A stretch of 34,931 nucleotides of DNA from Rhodoplanes serenus. GTDB lineage: Bacteria > Pseudomonadota > Alphaproteobacteria > Rhizobiales > Xanthobacteraceae. The translations under genes were made by a program, and so were the position numbers. Shown here piece by piece: positions 33,592-34,931 of the stretch (positions are counted from its first letter, which is position 1; each line of letters starts with the position of its first letter). The DNA lies in NCBI GenBank assembly GCA_945861855.1, contig CAMAWG010000029.1, positions 1 to 34,931 on the forward strand. Direction: 5' to 3'. The notes under the pieces are model-generated. The model searched no databases and was not told the DNA's origin. It saw only the letters and a list, made by a program, of their open reading frames with translations.

Positions 33592-34055
33592 CGACGCCCG
33601 CGCTCGACGGCGAGATCCGCGACGGCCGGCATCTGCAGCCGGTCCGGGTTTATTACGAGGACACCGACTTTTCCGGCGTGGTTTATCACGCGAGCTACCT
33701 GCGCTTCATGGAGCGCGGTCGCACCAACCATCTGCGTCTGGTCGGCGCCGACCAGCGCGCGCTGTTCGAGGAGGTGGCGAAGGAGGCGCCGGGCTTCGCC
33801 TTCGTGGTGCGCGCGATGCAGATCGACTTCAGGAAGCCCGCGCGGATGGATGACGTGCTTGAAGTCGTGACCACGCCCGTCGAGGTGAAGGGCGCCTCGA
33901 TCGTGCTGCACCAGCGCGTGAACCGCGACGGCGAAACGCTGGTCGAGGCGACGGTGCAGGTCGCCTTCGTGTCCGGCGGCCGGGCGCGGCCGATTCCCAA
34001 GGCGCTGCGTCTCGCTATGGAAAGTGGTCGAATACAGCAGCGAACGATCACCTGA
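33582..34055 (+). CDS. ybgC: YbgC acyl-CoA thioesterase (Tol-Pal associated)
   Basis: 157 residues, a hotdog-fold thioesterase usually encoded before tolQ. The active-site motif 'VRVYYEDTDFSGVVYHASYLRFMERGRT' (21-48) has the catalytic D29 and H36. GTG 33582 has AAGGA six bases upstream. The last 10 residues (SGRIQQRTIT) do not look like the usual C-terminus, and the base composition becomes AT-richer from about 34018. So the 3' end may have been rewritten by the neighbouring insertion. tolQ is not found downstream. Confidence 0.9.
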   Translation: MAIATPALDGEIRDGRHLQPVRVYYEDTDFSGVVYHASYLRFMERGRTNHLRLVGADQRALFEEVAKEAPGFAFVVRAMQIDFRKPARMDDVLEVVTTPVEVKGASIVLHQRVNRDGETLVEATVQVAFVSGGRARPIPKALRLAMESGRIQQRTIT

Positions 34056-34081
34056 GAGATGCGCCTTCAAACGCTCATTTA

Positions 34082-34789
34082 TCAAGCCGGATCAAAGTAA
34101 AGCTTGAACTGATCTGGAGATTTTCGAGCTTGAAAAGCGGTTGCTGTTGGATGGCTGGATAGCAATCTAAGAACGGTCGCCTTCATGGCAGGGTCAACCT
34201 TGCAGCCAAAATAAACTGTTGCAATTTCATTGGGCCGCAACTCATAAGGCGAACAAAGTACGCCCTTTGCATCGTCTAACAAATCCCACACACGCCACTC
34301 TTTCTCGTACGACCAAATATCGCTCTTTGCGTAGGCGTATCGAAAATACAGCGCACTCATATCTAAATCGCGGCCATGAATAATATTCTCCAGCCATTCT
34401 GACTCGCTAAGGAATGAGGGCGGTTGGCGGCAGTATTTAACCGGCCCAGCAGCGCACAGTGGATTGTCTGCCTCCGGCATCACCCGAAACTCGAAAACGA
34501 CCCCCGTATGATCTTTGGCGTAGTGAGACCACATCAACAAGCTATCGTGCGTTTCTGAGACGCTGAAAACCCGAAGGCGAGGCAAAAAGTCATTCCACCA
34601 ATGATTCTGATACTGCTGTTGAAAACAAATTATTCCATCTTTCAACGTGTCCAGAAGCGGACGCGATATTTCGCGAAGTTCTGCTTTTGGAAATCCGTGA
34701 GTAGCTTTTTTCTCCCACATGTAGTGGACGACTTGGCCAAATGGCTGGTCTGCTGGGACGGGTGGTTGGGTATCGAGAGATACGGGTCT
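34082..34789 (-). pseudogene. DUF2971 family protein, 5'-truncated
   Basis: The recognisable part is DUF2971: 'VSETHDSLLMWSHYAKDHTGVVFEFR', 'YFRYAYAKSDIWSYEKEWRVWDLL' and 'NEIATVYFGCKVDP'. An ATG at 34720 opens 212 codons to 34082. The same frame continues upstream to 34789, where it meets a stop at 34790 near the presumed IS end, but without any start codon. The usual N-terminal part ('wfsspxxxNDPFE') is missing. So the gene is probably cut by the IS, although translation from 34720 is possible. Its composition is clearly AT-richer than the neighbours. DUF2971 has no firm function; it is often found in genomic islands. Confidence 0.75.
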
Positions 34790-34820
34790 TCAGGAAATCG
34801 AGTGGGTGTTTTTAGCAACT
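34784..34820. mobile_element. possible terminal region of an ISL3-like insertion sequence
   Basis: The transposase stop is at 34821, and GGGTCTTCAGGAAATCG begins at 34784, where the DUF2971 frame breaks off. A short terminal inverted repeat between gene end and target is expected there for an ISL3 element. The partner end lies outside the window, so the boundary cannot be confirmed. Confidence 0.4.
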
Positions 34821-34931
34821 TCAGAGCGCTGGGAGCATGCATGTGAGCACCTTGAGCCGCAGATATTCCTGATCGCGTAGACCGTAGGCGCGCCGCTGGA
34901 TGACGCGGATCTTGTTGTTGAGGCCCTCGAC
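34821..34931 (-). CDS. ISL3-like transposase, C-terminal fragment (runs off the window)
   Basis: The minus strand is open from the window edge to a TGA at 34823-34821, 36 residues. The sequence 'VEGLNNKIRVIQRRAYGLRD' followed by 'QEYLRLKVLTCMLPAL' is the typical C-terminus of ISL3-family DDE transposases. Its high GC differs from the DUF2971 gene next to it. The rest of the gene is beyond 34931, so intactness cannot be judged. Confidence 0.8.
   Translation of the reverse strand, partial: VEGLNNKIRVIQRRAYGLRDQEYLRLKVLTCMLPAL

Noticed and set aside
1-34931. CRISPR arrays, tRNA and rRNA genes
   Set aside because: No regularly spaced direct repeats and no tRNA- or rRNA-like sequences were seen in any gap, the largest of which are explained above.

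Overview
The window looks like a piece of the chromosome of a high-GC alphaproteobacterium, most probably of the order Hyphomicrobiales (Rhizobiales) and close to the Bradyrhizobium/Xanthobacteraceae group. The reasons are dense GC-rich genes, families largely confined to Alphaproteobacteria (DUF1192, DUF1013/TrcR, DUF4164), an orphan TctC/Bug-type binding protein, and the zapA - 6S RNA - ygfA order. No tRNA, rRNA, CRISPR array or prophage was seen. Most of the window is core genome; only the last ~0.9 kb is clearly accessory.

Layout. 1-4.7 kb: a DUF1192 gene, a PIG3-type quinone oxidoreductase and a large 7TM-PAS-GGDEF-EAL cyclic-di-GMP protein, with CtrA-like TTAA boxes in the gaps. 4.7-7.7 kb: a minus-strand yqgE plus molybdate-type binding protein pair, diverging from a DsbD-N-domain protein and a peroxiredoxin. 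7.67-7.81 kb: a nested palindromic intergenic repeat. 7.8-10.3 kb: minus-strand ispH, thrB, rnhA. 10.5-11.2 kb: DUF1013/TrcR regulator. 11.2-13.7 kb: a MotA/TolQ-like channel, an OmpA-domain partner and a GNAT protein. 13.8-16.9 kb: overlapping ThiE-like and Sel1-repeat genes, then efp overlapping suhB. 16.9-19.3 kb: a TctC-type binding protein and an acyl-CoA-dehydrogenase-fold flavoprotein.

19.4-24.9 kb is a central-carbon cluster on the minus strand in the order tkt - gap - (43-codon membrane protein) - pgk - fba. It links the pentose-phosphate/Calvin and glycolytic triose steps; the small membrane protein sits tightly between gap and pgk. 25.2-27.6 kb runs rightward: DUF4164 coiled coil, zapA, 6S RNA, ygfA and ymdB. 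27.6-30.5 kb: an FAD monooxygenase, yebC and a TSUP permease. 30.6-34.1 kb: ruvC - ruvA - deaminase - ruvB - GFA protein - ybgC, mostly with 4-base overlaps or very short gaps, so probably one transcript.

34.06-34.93 kb is different: AT-rich, with a 5'-truncated DUF2971 gene and the 3' end of an ISL3-like transposase where tolQ is normally expected after ybgC. The most useful points for follow-up are the small gap/pgk membrane protein, the nucleotide deaminase with an altered pocket inside the ruv operon, the MotA/OmpA stator-like pair, the hairpin at the tctC start codon, and the insertion that separates ybgC from tol-pal.
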